A DNA stretch of 64,000 nt from Cunninghamia lanceolata (taxonomy: Eukaryota > Streptophyta > Pinopsida > Cupressales > Cupressaceae): positions 9,548,001 to 9,612,000 of the forward strand of contig BSBN01000860.1 in assembly GCA_027924645.1 (NCBI GenBank). The letters run 5' to 3'. The position numbers and the translations under genes were made by a program. The notes beneath the pieces are model-generated. The model had not been told where the DNA came from and ran no database searches. It was given only the letters and a program-made list of their open reading frames with translations. Below, piece after piece: positions 47,063 through 58,122 of the stretch; the first letter of the stretch is position 1; each line of letters opens with the position of its first letter.

Positions 47063-48281
47063 ATGCAAATCATGGCTATAGAAATAAGTAAGAGCAAGAT
47101 CTTCTGCTCCTCTTCAGTATGTGTAATGCTTATTTTGCTAGTGTTAGTGGATGTGGGAGTGTGCCAAAATTGTGGATGTAATGGACTGTGTTGTAGTAAA
47201 TGGGGATACTGTGGAAGTGGAGATCCCTACTGTGGGGATGGTTGTAAAGAAGGTCCCTGTTATTCTTCTTCTCCTTCTACTGGCGGAGGAGTGGCTTCTA
47301 TACTTTCTTCTGATGTTTTTAACTCCATAGTTGGAGGAGCTGGGAGTGGGTGTGCAGGAAAGGGGTTTTATAATTATGATTCCTTTATTAATGCTGCTAA
47401 TGCTTTCAATGGCTTTGGGACATCTGGGTCTTCTGATGTTAATAAGAGAGAAGTTGCTGCCTTTTTTGCTAATGCTGCCCATGAGACTGGAGGTAATCTA
47501 TGCATTACACTCTGATTTACTTTTATGTTGTTTTCTATCTATTTTATGTTTTTTTGTTTTTAATGTATTAAATTATGTGATGATGCATTTTGATTCAATT
47601 AGATAATCTTAATCTCTATGATTGCTGTGAAAGATTAATAATGAAATATAAGTCTAAAAATTAGAATTGAATCCCATTAATCTGTTTAAATATTATAGTT
47701 AACCCAAAGTTAATGTTGCTAGTAGCAGTACTAAAAGGGGTTGTATGTATTGTATAACAGAGTTTTGCTTCATCGAAGAGCAGAATCCTGGCAGCAAATA
47801 CTGCGACTCCTCCAACACTCAATATCCCTGCAATCCGGATAAGAGTTATTATGGTAGAGGCCCTCTGCAGCTCTCATGGTCAGTAACCATTTTCATGTCC
47901 TACATAACTAGTTTCAAATTTTAATCAATCAAGTATTCAAACATTGCTCTTCATAGCTAAGCTATGCTAATGTAAGGTGATGACAGGAACTATAACTACG
48001 GGGCGGCAGGAAACAACATTCAATTTGATGGGCTGAACAATCCAGAGGCCGTGGCTACAGATTCCACCATCTCATTTAAGACGGCGGTGTGGTTTTGGAT
48101 GGTGAACAGCAACTGTCATACAGCAATCACGTCTGGGCAAGGCTTTGGAGCCACCATTAGAGCTATCAACAGCATGGAATGTGACGGTGGAAATGATGCA
48201 ACTGTGACCAGCAGAGTTAATTACTTGCAGAAGTTTTGCCAGCAACTCAACGTCGACCCAGGATCGAATCTTCGATGCTAA
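47063..48281 (+). CDS. Class IV (GH19) chitinase, copy 2, three exons
   Basis: Secreted endochitinase, paralogue of the gene at 1369. Exons are 47063-47492, 47761-47878 and 47987-48281; introns of 268 and 108 bp sit at identical positions and phases. The product is 280 aa, the same length as copy 1. The start is the first Met; no in-frame ATG precedes it as in copy 1. Signal peptide 1-34, hevein-like domain 35-66 with eight Cys and Trp at position 47 (canonical for chitin binding), Ser/Gly linker, GH19 domain. Catalytic Glu residues are E141 (HETGE) and, by alignment, E150. Differences from copy 1 include K46/W47, E144, SYYGRGP for SYHGRGP, and V for A in KTAVWFWMV. The frame and splice sites are intact, so it is probably expressed. 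Confidence 0.93.
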
Positions 48282-48785
48282 TTTTCCTTCTTGCTCACTA
48301 TCATTAAATCATAGAATAAGACAGCAATGACAACAATGAACAATAATGTTTCTAGGTAGTTGCCAACTCACATCACCTCCATCTCAATACTTCAAAACGT
48401 ACCGTACTTATAATACAAGAAGTGTTATGATTTCCTACTGAGACCACTTCGATAGATATATTTGATGTTTAAACTTGGTGCATTGATATATTTGGTGTTG
48501 AGAAGGGAAGGTTGGGCTCTCTTAGCATAAAGTTTGTATTAATTTAAGTGATTTTTTGTGGTAAGAGTATTTTTCTTAATGAAAATTATTTCTAGCCTGT
48601 AATTTTGTGAGACGTTTTCTTAAAAATAGTTCTATATTGTATAATGAATCCAAGGACACATTCGGGGACAGTCAATGTTCATTGCACTTTCTTACAAAAT
48701 TTGAAATTGGTGATTAAAATGAAATGAAATACTGTATGTATGTTAGTAGATTTTAGGCGATTCTCTTAATTATTGTCTACTAAAT
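48282..48785 (+). repeat. Duplicated 3' flank of the chitinase genes (copy 2)
   Basis: Matches 2595-2870 with an extra block of about 250 bp at 48480-48735. The match resumes at TATGTTAGTAGATTTTAGGC. Confidence 0.68.
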
Positions 48786-50221
48786 TACCTATTGTTCGTA
48801 GACATATTTGTATTCGTAATATTTTGTTAAAAATAACATGACTCGGCCAATAGGTAGTGACAAAGTTCACTACAATTGGAGAAATCACCACTGAATTTCT
48901 GATTTTCCTTTGTCTTTAAAAGCGACAGCTACCTCCTAAGATAGAATTTTAGATTTTTCAGGCGTATATTTTTAATTAGGAATAAGGAAAAGAAAATAAA
49001 CTAAAACTAAAATAAAATGAGAAAACCCTAGGCATGGCTAACATGGGGCCAATAACCTAGTTTTTCCCTAAAACAATGAATAATTTTCAGGATAAAAAGG
49101 AACAAACACAAAGATTTATTTCTATAAAAAAATTGATTTAAAGAAAAATATGCAACTAGGATTTGAAAGAGAGAATACAATCTAACATAAGAAAGATATA
49201 TTGACCTAGGGTTTTGAGAGTCATAGATCAATGAACATCTAAAATTACATCTCCAATGTTGCAATGATAAGAAAATAAAACTCATTGCACTAACCATGAA
49301 AAAGACTTTTCCATGCAAGGTTGAAATTTGACATAAGGAAAAACATGTAGCATAAAGATGTAACACACCTCATAGACAAGCAATGTCACTTCTTTATTTT
49401 ATTTTAACATCAAAGCTCATAGACTCCTTTTCTCTACAATGTACATGTGAATCCAAAAAGTCTCTAAAGAAAAGAACCCCTTTACATTGAAAATAATTAT
49501 ATTTAAAGCTCATCCCCCAGGTAACTAACTAGTAGCTAACTTACTTTTTAGACCTAATAACATTTAAAATAATTTTATAAAGTCATCTAATGAGAGTATA
49601 TATTTAGCTCATTAAAATGAAATGAGTTTAAATATTATTAAAATAGACTTTATAATCAAACATTAAATCCTTGTTGAAATTGATGGGTGTGCGACTGTCA
49701 TAGAACTTGGTTTAACATTTTGCATGTGTTGGTTGGAAGATGACACTATTAAAAACATGCAGTTAATGTTGGAGTTGTAGTAGGTTTTAGCTTTCATTTT
49801 GTAGGGAACATAGTGTGACCCTTGGTGGAGATTTTAAAGAAACATGGATTTTACAAATTTTCATATTTTATGGTCCAAGATCACTAAATGTCCCCTTCTT
49901 CCCATGTCAACCTTTCTAGGTTTTGAAGGGGTTGGTCGGAATCAAGAAAGAGCAATGTACTATACAAATCAGTCTCTTGACAATTATCTAGTGTCCTAGT
50001 AAAATAAGTGACACCACAATCTCATATACTCTAGTAACCTGACCTAGTTCAATGACATGCAATGCTACTTGTTTATACTTAGAACACCATTTCTAACTAC
50101 AGTGCTAATGGTGCCATTAGAATTTGCATTTGAAATGTTTTTCAATTGATAGCCATGGAAATGAGTACCACTAAAGTTTGGGGAGATGGTAATATCATTA
50201 AAACTAGAGTGATTTACACCA
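48786..50221. other. Intergenic stretch without gene
   Basis: AT-rich. No frame longer than about 110 codons is present and none resembles a known protein. Parts of 49680-50220 could be the decayed far end of the pseudogene to the right, but I cannot align them with confidence. Confidence 0.45.
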
Positions 50222-51335
50222 TTAGAAGTATATAGGTAGTGAACCTAGTTTATTGTATCGATATATTCCTTTGAGCAATCTTTTTTCCATTTCCTTTAGT
50301 TGCATAGTAAGAGAATTAATGACTTCCTTTGTAGCTTTACACTTTTCACTCTCTTGTCTTGCTACTGCAATTACCTCCTTGAGTTTCTTTATACTATGTT
50401 CCAACTTGGCTTTTGGTAGTTGACCTTTGCAAGTTATACTTTCCACCTGCAACTACATCTTAACAACTTATTGTCTTAAAGTATCATTTGTATTTGTTAC
50501 ATCATCAACAAAAAGTTTATGAGAAGTTAGGCCTTCAAGTGTTAGAATTGGAGTTGTAGAATGAGGTGGGTTGGGTCATCTTGAAGTTGGTGATGTTGCT
50601 TGAGAAATAATTTAATTGTGTTTTAGCATCTAACTTCTCATATTTCTCTCCATTGTCACTAAAATTTTGATTAGTCCTTCCTCTTCTAGTCTCCAAACAT
50701 TGTGGCATTAAACCAACTTCAATTGCCTTCTTTAACTTTCTATAGTAATTGTCCCAAACATGATAAGACTTATCAGTATTTGGAGCAAGAGAAGCTTTGA
50801 GTGACTTCTTAGCACTACATGCATTGTAGAAAAAAAATCCATAGTTATAGCAATTGTGACATTTTCTTGTAAAAACAAATGGAAGTTTCAACTTTCCATA
50901 CATATTAGAAGTTTTCCATTAGACAGAGGATTTTCTAACTAACCATAAACAACATTGTCCATTGTATATGGATGCCCTGAGGTTGTGAGAGTCGTTGTAA
51001 GGCTATGCCCACCTCTAACTTGATGAAAATTTGGTTTGACAAGTGCAATCACACAGGTTGGAACAAGTCTTGGCTCCTTGTCTACATGCCCAATCCTTGT
51101 CTCCATGCCTAAGTCACCCTATATTCTTATCTCCCAAGGTAAATAACTTACCATATGAGTAGTTACTAGAGCTGGAAGAACAAACCATTAAATCCACTTC
51201 AATAGTAGTATGCCACTCTATAAGATATTTTGATAGTTTGTAACCCCTTTAGAGATTCAATTTCTTGAGGTGAAAAATCACTCTCATGGTCACTAGCTCA
51301 AATATAGTGTTTTGCAACAAGATCTAGACCCTTAT
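50222..51335 (-). pseudogene. PRAF-type (RCC1/FYVE/BRX) pseudogene
   Basis: On the minus strand, RCC1-repeat pieces come first (EIESLKGLQTIKI, KLFTLGDKNIG, LVPTCVIALVKPNFHQV, about 51330-50930). A FYVE zinc-finger piece follows (CHNCYNYGFFFYNACSAKKSLKASLAP, shown here only by its key run KKSLKASLAP, 50870-50790). Then comes the linker, and last the BRX-type coiled coil with CKATKEVINSLTMQLKEMEK (about 50330). This is the domain order of plant PH-RCC1-FYVE proteins, which are membrane-associated, phosphoinositide-binding regulators. Several stops and frameshifts, lost FYVE cysteines and a deletion between the RCC1 and FYVE parts show it is dead. Parts lie together without visible introns, so a processed copy is likely. 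Confidence 0.75.
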
Positions 51336-52628
51336 ACAAGGGTGTAAAATAGTCATTTAAATTCACCTAGATACTAAAGATCTTCCACATTCTAAGTTTT
51401 AACTAAAATTTTAGAAGCTTCAACTTAGTGTGTGTATATATATAGTGTGTCAATGTTTGGAATTGTTGATGAGTTCATTTCTAAAACTCTTTTAATTGGC
51501 ATAAGGTGTATAAGAGGTTTATAAACCATCCAAATAATTGATATATACTATTCAATCATCTCTTTCTTACTTATCAACTCAAAATGGACCAAAGAAGGGT
51601 TCAAGAACTACCAAAAGTATCAAAATTGTCCATTATTATTAACTCAATAGCATGTGTGTTAGAGGGTTATAAAGTTTACGAATTTTCCGATCAACCGGTT
51701 TAATGGTTCACAAACTATAAGATTCATCAAGACTAAAAATGAACCTATATTTTCCTGAGGATTTTTAGTGCCTTTAAACTTAAACCATTTTATGCATAAT
51801 TTGTGACCATTTGATTCTATGTAGTGACATTTCTTTGAGAATTTTTATAAAAAGTTTATAGGCCTTGGCTATGCATCCTTGATTTGCATACATGTATGGA
51901 AAGACATCTACAACTATATTATTCTGATGAAATTTCTATATCTTTTACACTTTGATAGATGTCCATAGCCTACCCCAAAATTATCATCTTTGACTAAGCT
52001 AGGAACACTGGTAAAGGACATGAAAATAGGATTTACACCTGCCAAATTTATTTTCTCAGAGTTTCTAAAACTCATTCGACAAAACCATTTTGTGCATATC
52101 TTGCAATCATTATCATTTATGATATGACAAAGCGTAGGAAGTTGCAATAACAACATCTAATAAAATTCCTCTATCTTTTACACTTTGAAAATCTCCCATT
52201 TTTGTATACAATAGAAATACATGGGTGAGTGTGAGATCATGATGGGCCAAATAGTGGCAATGTTAAAGAAATTTTGCTAGATGAAAAATGCTACCATTTA
52301 AATATATTTAGATTTGTATGGAAAAGTGTTAGTATTTCTTTCTCAAAAATGGATTCCTTTTAAAAATTTGTTGGGATTACCTTAGATTTAGGCAAGTGGG
52401 ATCTTTCCAAAGAAACTTGCAAAGCCACTTATATAGTGTTATCTTGAAATTTTCTATGAATTTATCCTTGAAGAGCTAATAGACTTTTTGGTAACTAAAT
52501 TTAATAAAACAAAAAGTGTTTGTAGAAGAATCTATCAAGATTCTAAAAATATAATATATTCTTCATTATACTTTTAATAGGTAATTATTATTAATTTTCT
52601 ATATACACTATGTCTAATTTCTTGATTG
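51336..52628. other. Intergenic stretch without gene
   Basis: AT-rich DNA with no supported coding sequence, tRNA or clear repeat. Confidence 0.45.
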
Positions 52629-55309
52629 ATATATGTTAGTCTAGAGTTATGTTTTCACTTAGGGTTAATCATGTAGGTGGTTTTTTCCCGTATCGGGTAG
52701 TTGTTCACCCGTAACATATTTCATGCCTTTAAAAGGCTTGTATACTATGTAATTGATCATCTCATTCAATATTTTCATCTTTGCTGAAATAGCCTTGTGT
52801 TGCTTCTCTAGTCTATGAAGATTTATTTGCAGATTGTGCTCCTGGGAGGTGGTTGACACCAACATGGTATTAGAGCCTTCAACCTATGCCTTCTTCTGCC
52901 ATTGAGAGTTTTCATCAAGATTTTGAGATCATTTATTTGCTGAAGTTTTTTCAGCATTTGAAATTTATTAAATTTCAAAGTTGCCTCATTATCGATTATT
53001 CTTCATTTTTGTGTTGCTGGTGAATTGATTTGAAGCCTCTTCTGTTGAAGAGACTCGGTGATTGGAGAATGACAAAGGAGGCATTTTGGCTTTCTCATTG
53101 GAGGCATTTTTTTGTGAGGCACTGATTTTTCCTATTGAATGCACATTCAGTGCATTGATGCTACGATTGAAGTTTTTTTACAGACCCCTGTGTGTTTTTT
53201 GAAGGTGGCATTCAACCTTCTAGGCCGGGGAATGAGCCTCTGTACAGGATGATTGAGATTTGGAAACCAGAGAGGCACTAGTTTATGAGTGAAGGTCATT
53301 ATTTGAAGACTATAGGTGTGAATTTCCTCTTTGAAGCCCGCAAATTCCTAGATGTCGTGATTCTTCATCAGCCGGGCATGATTGGTTTTTGGCAAGCTGC
53401 AATACAATTTTTTTAGACTTTAATAGTTTATAAAATTTGCAACATAAATATTTGGCTAGGGTTTTAATTTGTGCGTTGAAGAACTCTTGTGGGCCCATCC
53501 GTACGGCTTCTTGTTGGTGATATTCGGTGTGGCATGAGATATATATCCCACATTGCTCCTGCAAAGACGTTATTTGGCCTTCTTATACCCTGCCGACCTT
53601 CATCATATTGTGAGCAAAGGCTCACAGTGGCATGAAGCTTTTTGTCTCTTGCATGGATTGGATGATTGGTGACATGTGCTGACTTGGTGCTTGCTGCTCG
53701 TTGATTTGGCCTTCATGTGGTATGGAGATTTGCCTCAATATTGACCTTAATGGTCTCATTTCTTGCTCAAAATTATGTTTAATTCTTTTTTGGAAGTTTT
53801 TATACTTGTGAAAGCACTATCTTTGATTTTTTTTGAAGAATTCAGTTATAATGGTTTCTTTGGAGAAAGGGAACTTTAGGGAATGGAGTGATTTTATTCT
53901 CACTCATCTTAGTGAGCAGAATCTATTGCCATATTTGTATAATGAAGTTCCTATTCCAGACACACCTTGTGGGGATACGTTTTGGAAAGGATATAGGGCT
54001 CAAGTTTTTAGAGTTATTTATGAGAATATAAATGATGAGGACCTTTTGGATTCACTTGTTCATTTTGAGTGCCTTTATGCTCTTTGGACTTACATTCGAG
54101 AATCATATGGAGATCATGATACTCTGCCATCTCTCGATGACCCTCTTTCCAATACCAATGTGCCTTGTTATTCTTCAGAGAAGATAAACCATGCTTGTGA
54201 TCCTTTGGAGGTTTTTGAGACTTTAGATGAGGTTGTAGTTGCTTCAGAGGTTCTTGATTCTTTGTTAGAGATAGTTGATCCACCTTCATTAAGTACTTCC
54301 ATCATTCTTGAGCAACAGGATTATCATTGTCTTCTTGATTGGGATTCCCATTTGCTGGACATTGGTTCATTGTTCGTGGAATCTCATCTTGCAGACTTGG
54401 AAGACACATTTGAGGGATTAATTTTCCTATTTGATGATAGTTGTGGTACAACTGTTGTCACTCCATGTTTATCTTTGGAGAATGTTCAAAATCAATTTCC
54501 AGTGGTACCTTGTTTATCAGCTTCTATTGTGATTGGGCATGTTCCTGATTGGTTCGTGACATCATCTTCCAAGGTCTTGGTGACACATAAGCAGATTTTA
54601 GAGACATTATCATCCTACATTTGGATTTCACTTACTAATTCCTATGCAGAATGGGAAGCATACCTGCACTTGTACATGGTTTTGTTTCTTCCAAAAGGAA
54701 GACAAGTTGTTTGTCAACATTGGATCATGTTTTGTCTTCAAGCACTTACCATTTTTGCAGGTGATTACACATTATGGGGGCTACATAGTCTCTCTCTTTC
54801 CCTCTTATGGGGGGGTCATTGATTGTATGCACATAATGTATGTAGTCCTTGGAGGGTGTTATTGAGTCCTCCATCCATGCATCTTGTTTTTCTTTTCTCT
54901 CTTTTGGAGAGGGGTTTTTTTTCCCACAGGGTTTTTCTCCTTTTCTCTGCTTGTGAGAGATTGCATTTCATTGCATTTTACATTGTAAATGGGTACCTAA
55001 CATGGTTGTGTAGCTGGGACCCATATTGCATCTTGCTCATATTGCATAATAATTCTCCCTAAGTTTGCACTTAAGGGGGGGTGTTAGTGTAGAGTTGAGT
55101 TTTGACTTAGGGTTAATCACGTAGGTGGTTTTTTCCTGTATCGCGTAGTTGTTCACCCTTCACATATTTCATGCCTTTAAAAGGCTTGTATATTTATCAT
55201 CTCATTCAATATTTTCATCTCTGATGAAATAGCCTTGTGTTGCTTCTCTCGTCTATGAAGATTTATTTGCAGGTTGTGCTCCTGGGAGGTGGTTGACACC
55301 AACAATATA
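52629..55309 (+). mobile_element. Gag-only non-autonomous LTR element (copia-like)
   Basis: LTRs 52634-52864 and 55082-55304 start TGTTAGT and end CACCAACA, with the target duplication ATATA (52629-52633, 55305-55309). The primer-binding site TGGTATTAGAGCC follows the 5' LTR. A G-rich polypurine tract (AAGGGGGGG) precedes the 3' LTR. The 2.2-kb interior has a leader of about 970 bp and one open 329-codon frame, with no pol. Such gag-only elements rely on autonomous relatives for reverse transcription and integration. Confidence 0.9.
53833..54822 (+). CDS. Gag-like protein of the non-autonomous LTR element
   Basis: An uninterrupted 329-codon frame fills the centre of the element. Residues 10-100 (LEKGNFREWSDFILTHLSEQ, then LDSLVHFECLYALWTYIRES) have the layout of a copia-type gag N-terminus, where a W-rich helix bundle ends in a W-x-x-I/L run. 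The middle is acidic and Ser/Leu-rich; the end is hydrophobic. No CCHC knuckle and no protease motif are present. Its openness contrasts with every other retroelement frame here, so the copy is young or was kept under selection. Assignment to gag rests on position and the weak N-terminal pattern. Confidence 0.6.
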   Translation: MKNSVIMVSLEKGNFREWSDFILTHLSEQNLLPYLYNEVPIPDTPCGDTFWKGYRAQVFRVIYENINDEDLLDSLVHFECLYALWTYIRESYGDHDTLPSLDDPLSNTNVPCYSSEKINHACDPLEVFETLDEVVVASEVLDSLLEIVDPPSLSTSIILEQQDYHCLLDWDSHLLDIGSLFVESHLADLEDTFEGLIFLFDDSCGTTVVTPCLSLENVQNQFPVVPCLSASIVIGHVPDWFVTSSSKVLVTHKQILETLSSYIWISLTNSYAEWEAYLHLYMVLFLPKGRQVVCQHWIMFCLQALTIFAGDYTLWGLHSLSLSLLWGGH

Positions 55310-55914
55310 CATATGAAAAAACATTCATAACTTTTAAACTATTTATCTCTTTTTAAATGTAAAAGACGTGTCACATTCTAGGCTTTACTGTCTATAGGTT
55401 TTTAAAAAGTTTTGAATTTCATATATTTTTGACCAAATTATGTTGGCCAAAATTTTTTTTCAATATTTTTAAAAAGTCACTATAAAAATTCATAAATAAT
55501 TATATATTTATTAAAAAATAGAAAAAAATATGTTTCACATCCACTCACATGTCCTTTTCTTAAATCCAAAGTTTGGAGGAAAAATATTTTCTTTTTCTCA
55601 TACTTAGGTTGGCCGGAATGACACCTACTTTTATGTTTTTCTAAAAGTTTAGTACTACCTCATTGAAATATCCAATATTCACAAAGTTAAATTTTAAAAT
55701 ATTTTCTTTTCATAAACTACATTCAATTTTCTACAACTTTTATTACTACTTTATTTTCACATTATGTAAATAAGTCATTCAATTTTTTACAGTGATGTTA
55801 AGTCTTTTCTTATCATTTTCATTGCCAAAATTTAGGGGTATTATTTAGCCCATCATGGTCTTGCACTCACCCATTTTGTTAAATAAAGAACAATAAAGTT
55901 AGAGAAACATCTAT
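55310..55914. other. Intergenic AT-rich stretch
   Basis: No gene. Runs of A/T with short hairpins only. Confidence 0.45.
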
Positions 55915-57010
55915 TGTATATGGTGAAATGGTGTGTGTAGATTAGGAAATCAAATCAAAGGTTAAACATAAACAAAATGCAAATCGAAACAAAGAGTTTA
56001 TACCTAGACATGAAAACCCAATCTCATCAAAAGGGAGATGAACTTTACACCCAAGAGCTCCCAAGATAAGATCTACCCTAATTGATTCAAATATGAAATG
56101 TTATCTCAATTTGCAACTCACTAAAGACTAGCTCATTAGATATTTTGGCATGGTAACATTACATAAAACTTGGATCCTAAAATGGGTTGAAAGATGTTGT
56201 ATTTATAGAGATTTTGGAGGGATTTTGATCCAAGGGTGGAGATTGATTTGGAAGATCAATGGTGGAGGATAAAAGTGATGTGGAGGGCCTAGATTTGATC
56301 TTGGAGGAATGGAGGGCTAGGAATAAAAGTCAATCTTTTATTCATTTTGGGGAAATGAGGAATTAAATGAGTATGGGTGAGATGGAATATTTATGAATTA
56401 AAGATTCATATGGGGAATGTAAAATGAATTAAAAATTCATTTGGGGATAAGTGGAAATAAATGAGGTATGGGGGTGTAAGAGGAATTAAATGTGATGTGG
56501 GATATATTTAAATAAAAAATTGACTTATGTGGATTTATTTCAATTTTTTTATTTGGAGGATGTGGGGAAGGGTGTTAAGCTAGGTTTGACCACTCAAATG
56601 AGAAGTTAGGATTAATTAAATATAGGTTTTATTTAATTAATCCTAGGACTAGGATGAGGTAGGCTAGGGTAGGTAATTAAATAATAGCCATTTAATTACC
56701 TAGGGTAGGGATAGGTCAATTAATAGGCTGAATTAATTAACTAAGCATGGTTTAGCTAATTAATTAGATTTAGTGAAAAGGGGGAATTTGATTAAATAAA
56801 TATTGCATATTTATTAAATCAACTGGCTAAGGTTTGGATTATTGAATTAATGAAATTAATTCAATTTTGGGGATAAAATGGTGTAAAATTAGGTGATGAA
56901 TGGATAAATTAATTAAATAAAAATTTAATTAATTGGTTAGAAGGGAAATTGGTATGTTTAGGGATGTTGGGAGTCGGTTTGATGGTAAAAGATATTTTTA
57001 GGTCTCTACA
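55915..57010 (-). repeat. 3' LTR of a Tat-lineage gypsy element
   Basis: Read on the minus strand the LTR starts TGTAGAGACC at 57010 and ends ATATACA at 55915 (TGTA...TACA). A polypurine tract (CAAAGAGGGGCAAA) lies directly before it, and a TATA box (TATAAATAC) lies near 56205. The 5' partner LTR lies beyond the window. The left flank is TCTAT, which should recur after that partner. The right boundary is firm; the left one rests on the inverted ends. Confidence 0.68.
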
Positions 57011-57574
57011 TTTGCCCCTCTTTGACGTGGCGTTAGGACCTAGGAGGGAAGTGGCGTCAGGTCGAAGAAAAATATGCCCCAGCTACTGGGAAGGAATAAG
57101 ATGGGTAAGGGATGCCCCCTCGAGAGCTTGGTGGAAAAAATATAATTTTTCTGGGCGAGTTCTCGAAAGGATGCAATGGGAGTGAAAGTTGGATAGGGGA
57201 TGGAAAAAGAAGATGGTAGGAAGAAAAATAGAGGAAAAAGGCTGTGATCTACACCCTGGAGGGGAAAAAGAGTGGGGGGTGATGACATGGCATGCTATAT
57301 TAGGACAAGTGGGCCCTAAGAGTGCCACAGTTGCACACATTGACTTGGTAAGAAGGAGCAGAGGAGAGATGACAGAGCGCAACCCCTAATTCCTACGTAT
57401 TTGACACATCTCTGAGCAGTTTTGATTGTTTGGCTGGGCACCGGAGGCTGGACCCCAGGTAGGGCCTAACCCTAGCTTTGTGATTTTTTTATTTGCGTGC
57501 ATTTTTTGGGTTCAAGAATTAGGTTTTTAGAATGGTGTCGCTATCACGAGGACGTGTAGTGCCAAAAGGTAAGT

Positions 57575-57962
57575 GGATTAGCGCTATCCTCTGGATTGGT
57601 GCTATCTTCTAAAATAGCGCAATGTGTAGAAGAATAGGGTTTTAGCGTTTTAGCACCAAATGTATGGTAGGATAGCGCTATGTTGTGAACTAGCGCCATT
57701 TAAAGTATTGGTGCTATATTGTGTTTTAGTGCTATGTAGGGGTTTAGCGCAATATATGATATATGCGCATTTGGGATAATTGGCGCTATTCGTTAGATTA
57801 GCGCCAAGTTGGAGGATGATGCCATTTTTCAAAATGGCGCTAAGTATATTGCGCAATAGCGCTTTTTATGGAAGTGGCGCAATGTGTTTTGCGCAGTGGC
57901 GCTATTATCTGCAATAGCACCATGAGAAGAAGTAGTAGCGCTATTTCTAAAAATAGAGCATA
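57575..57962. repeat. 18-bp minisatellite with AGCGCTAT core, about 21 units
   Basis: The core TTAGCGCTAT and its variants (TAGCGCAAT, TTGGTGCTAT, TAGCGCCAT) recur at a spacing of 17-20 bp from 57581 to 57957, with variable bases between. The core AGCGCT is palindromic. The array lies between the LTR/polypurine tract and the start of the antisense frame at 58123. The period of 18 bp equals six codons, but no frame stays open, so it is not coding now. Confidence 0.8.
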
Positions 57963-58122
57963 ATATGATCTGTGTTGGCACCAAAGTGTTTTTGGCTTTC
58001 AACTTTAGAAGAAAGGGGTTGTTTTGCGAAGAAGATCGGTAGATTACTAACCAGAAAGTTGGTGGATGCAGGATACGAGGTCATTTATAGTGTACTCACG
58101 AGAGCGACGCGTACCATCGGTG

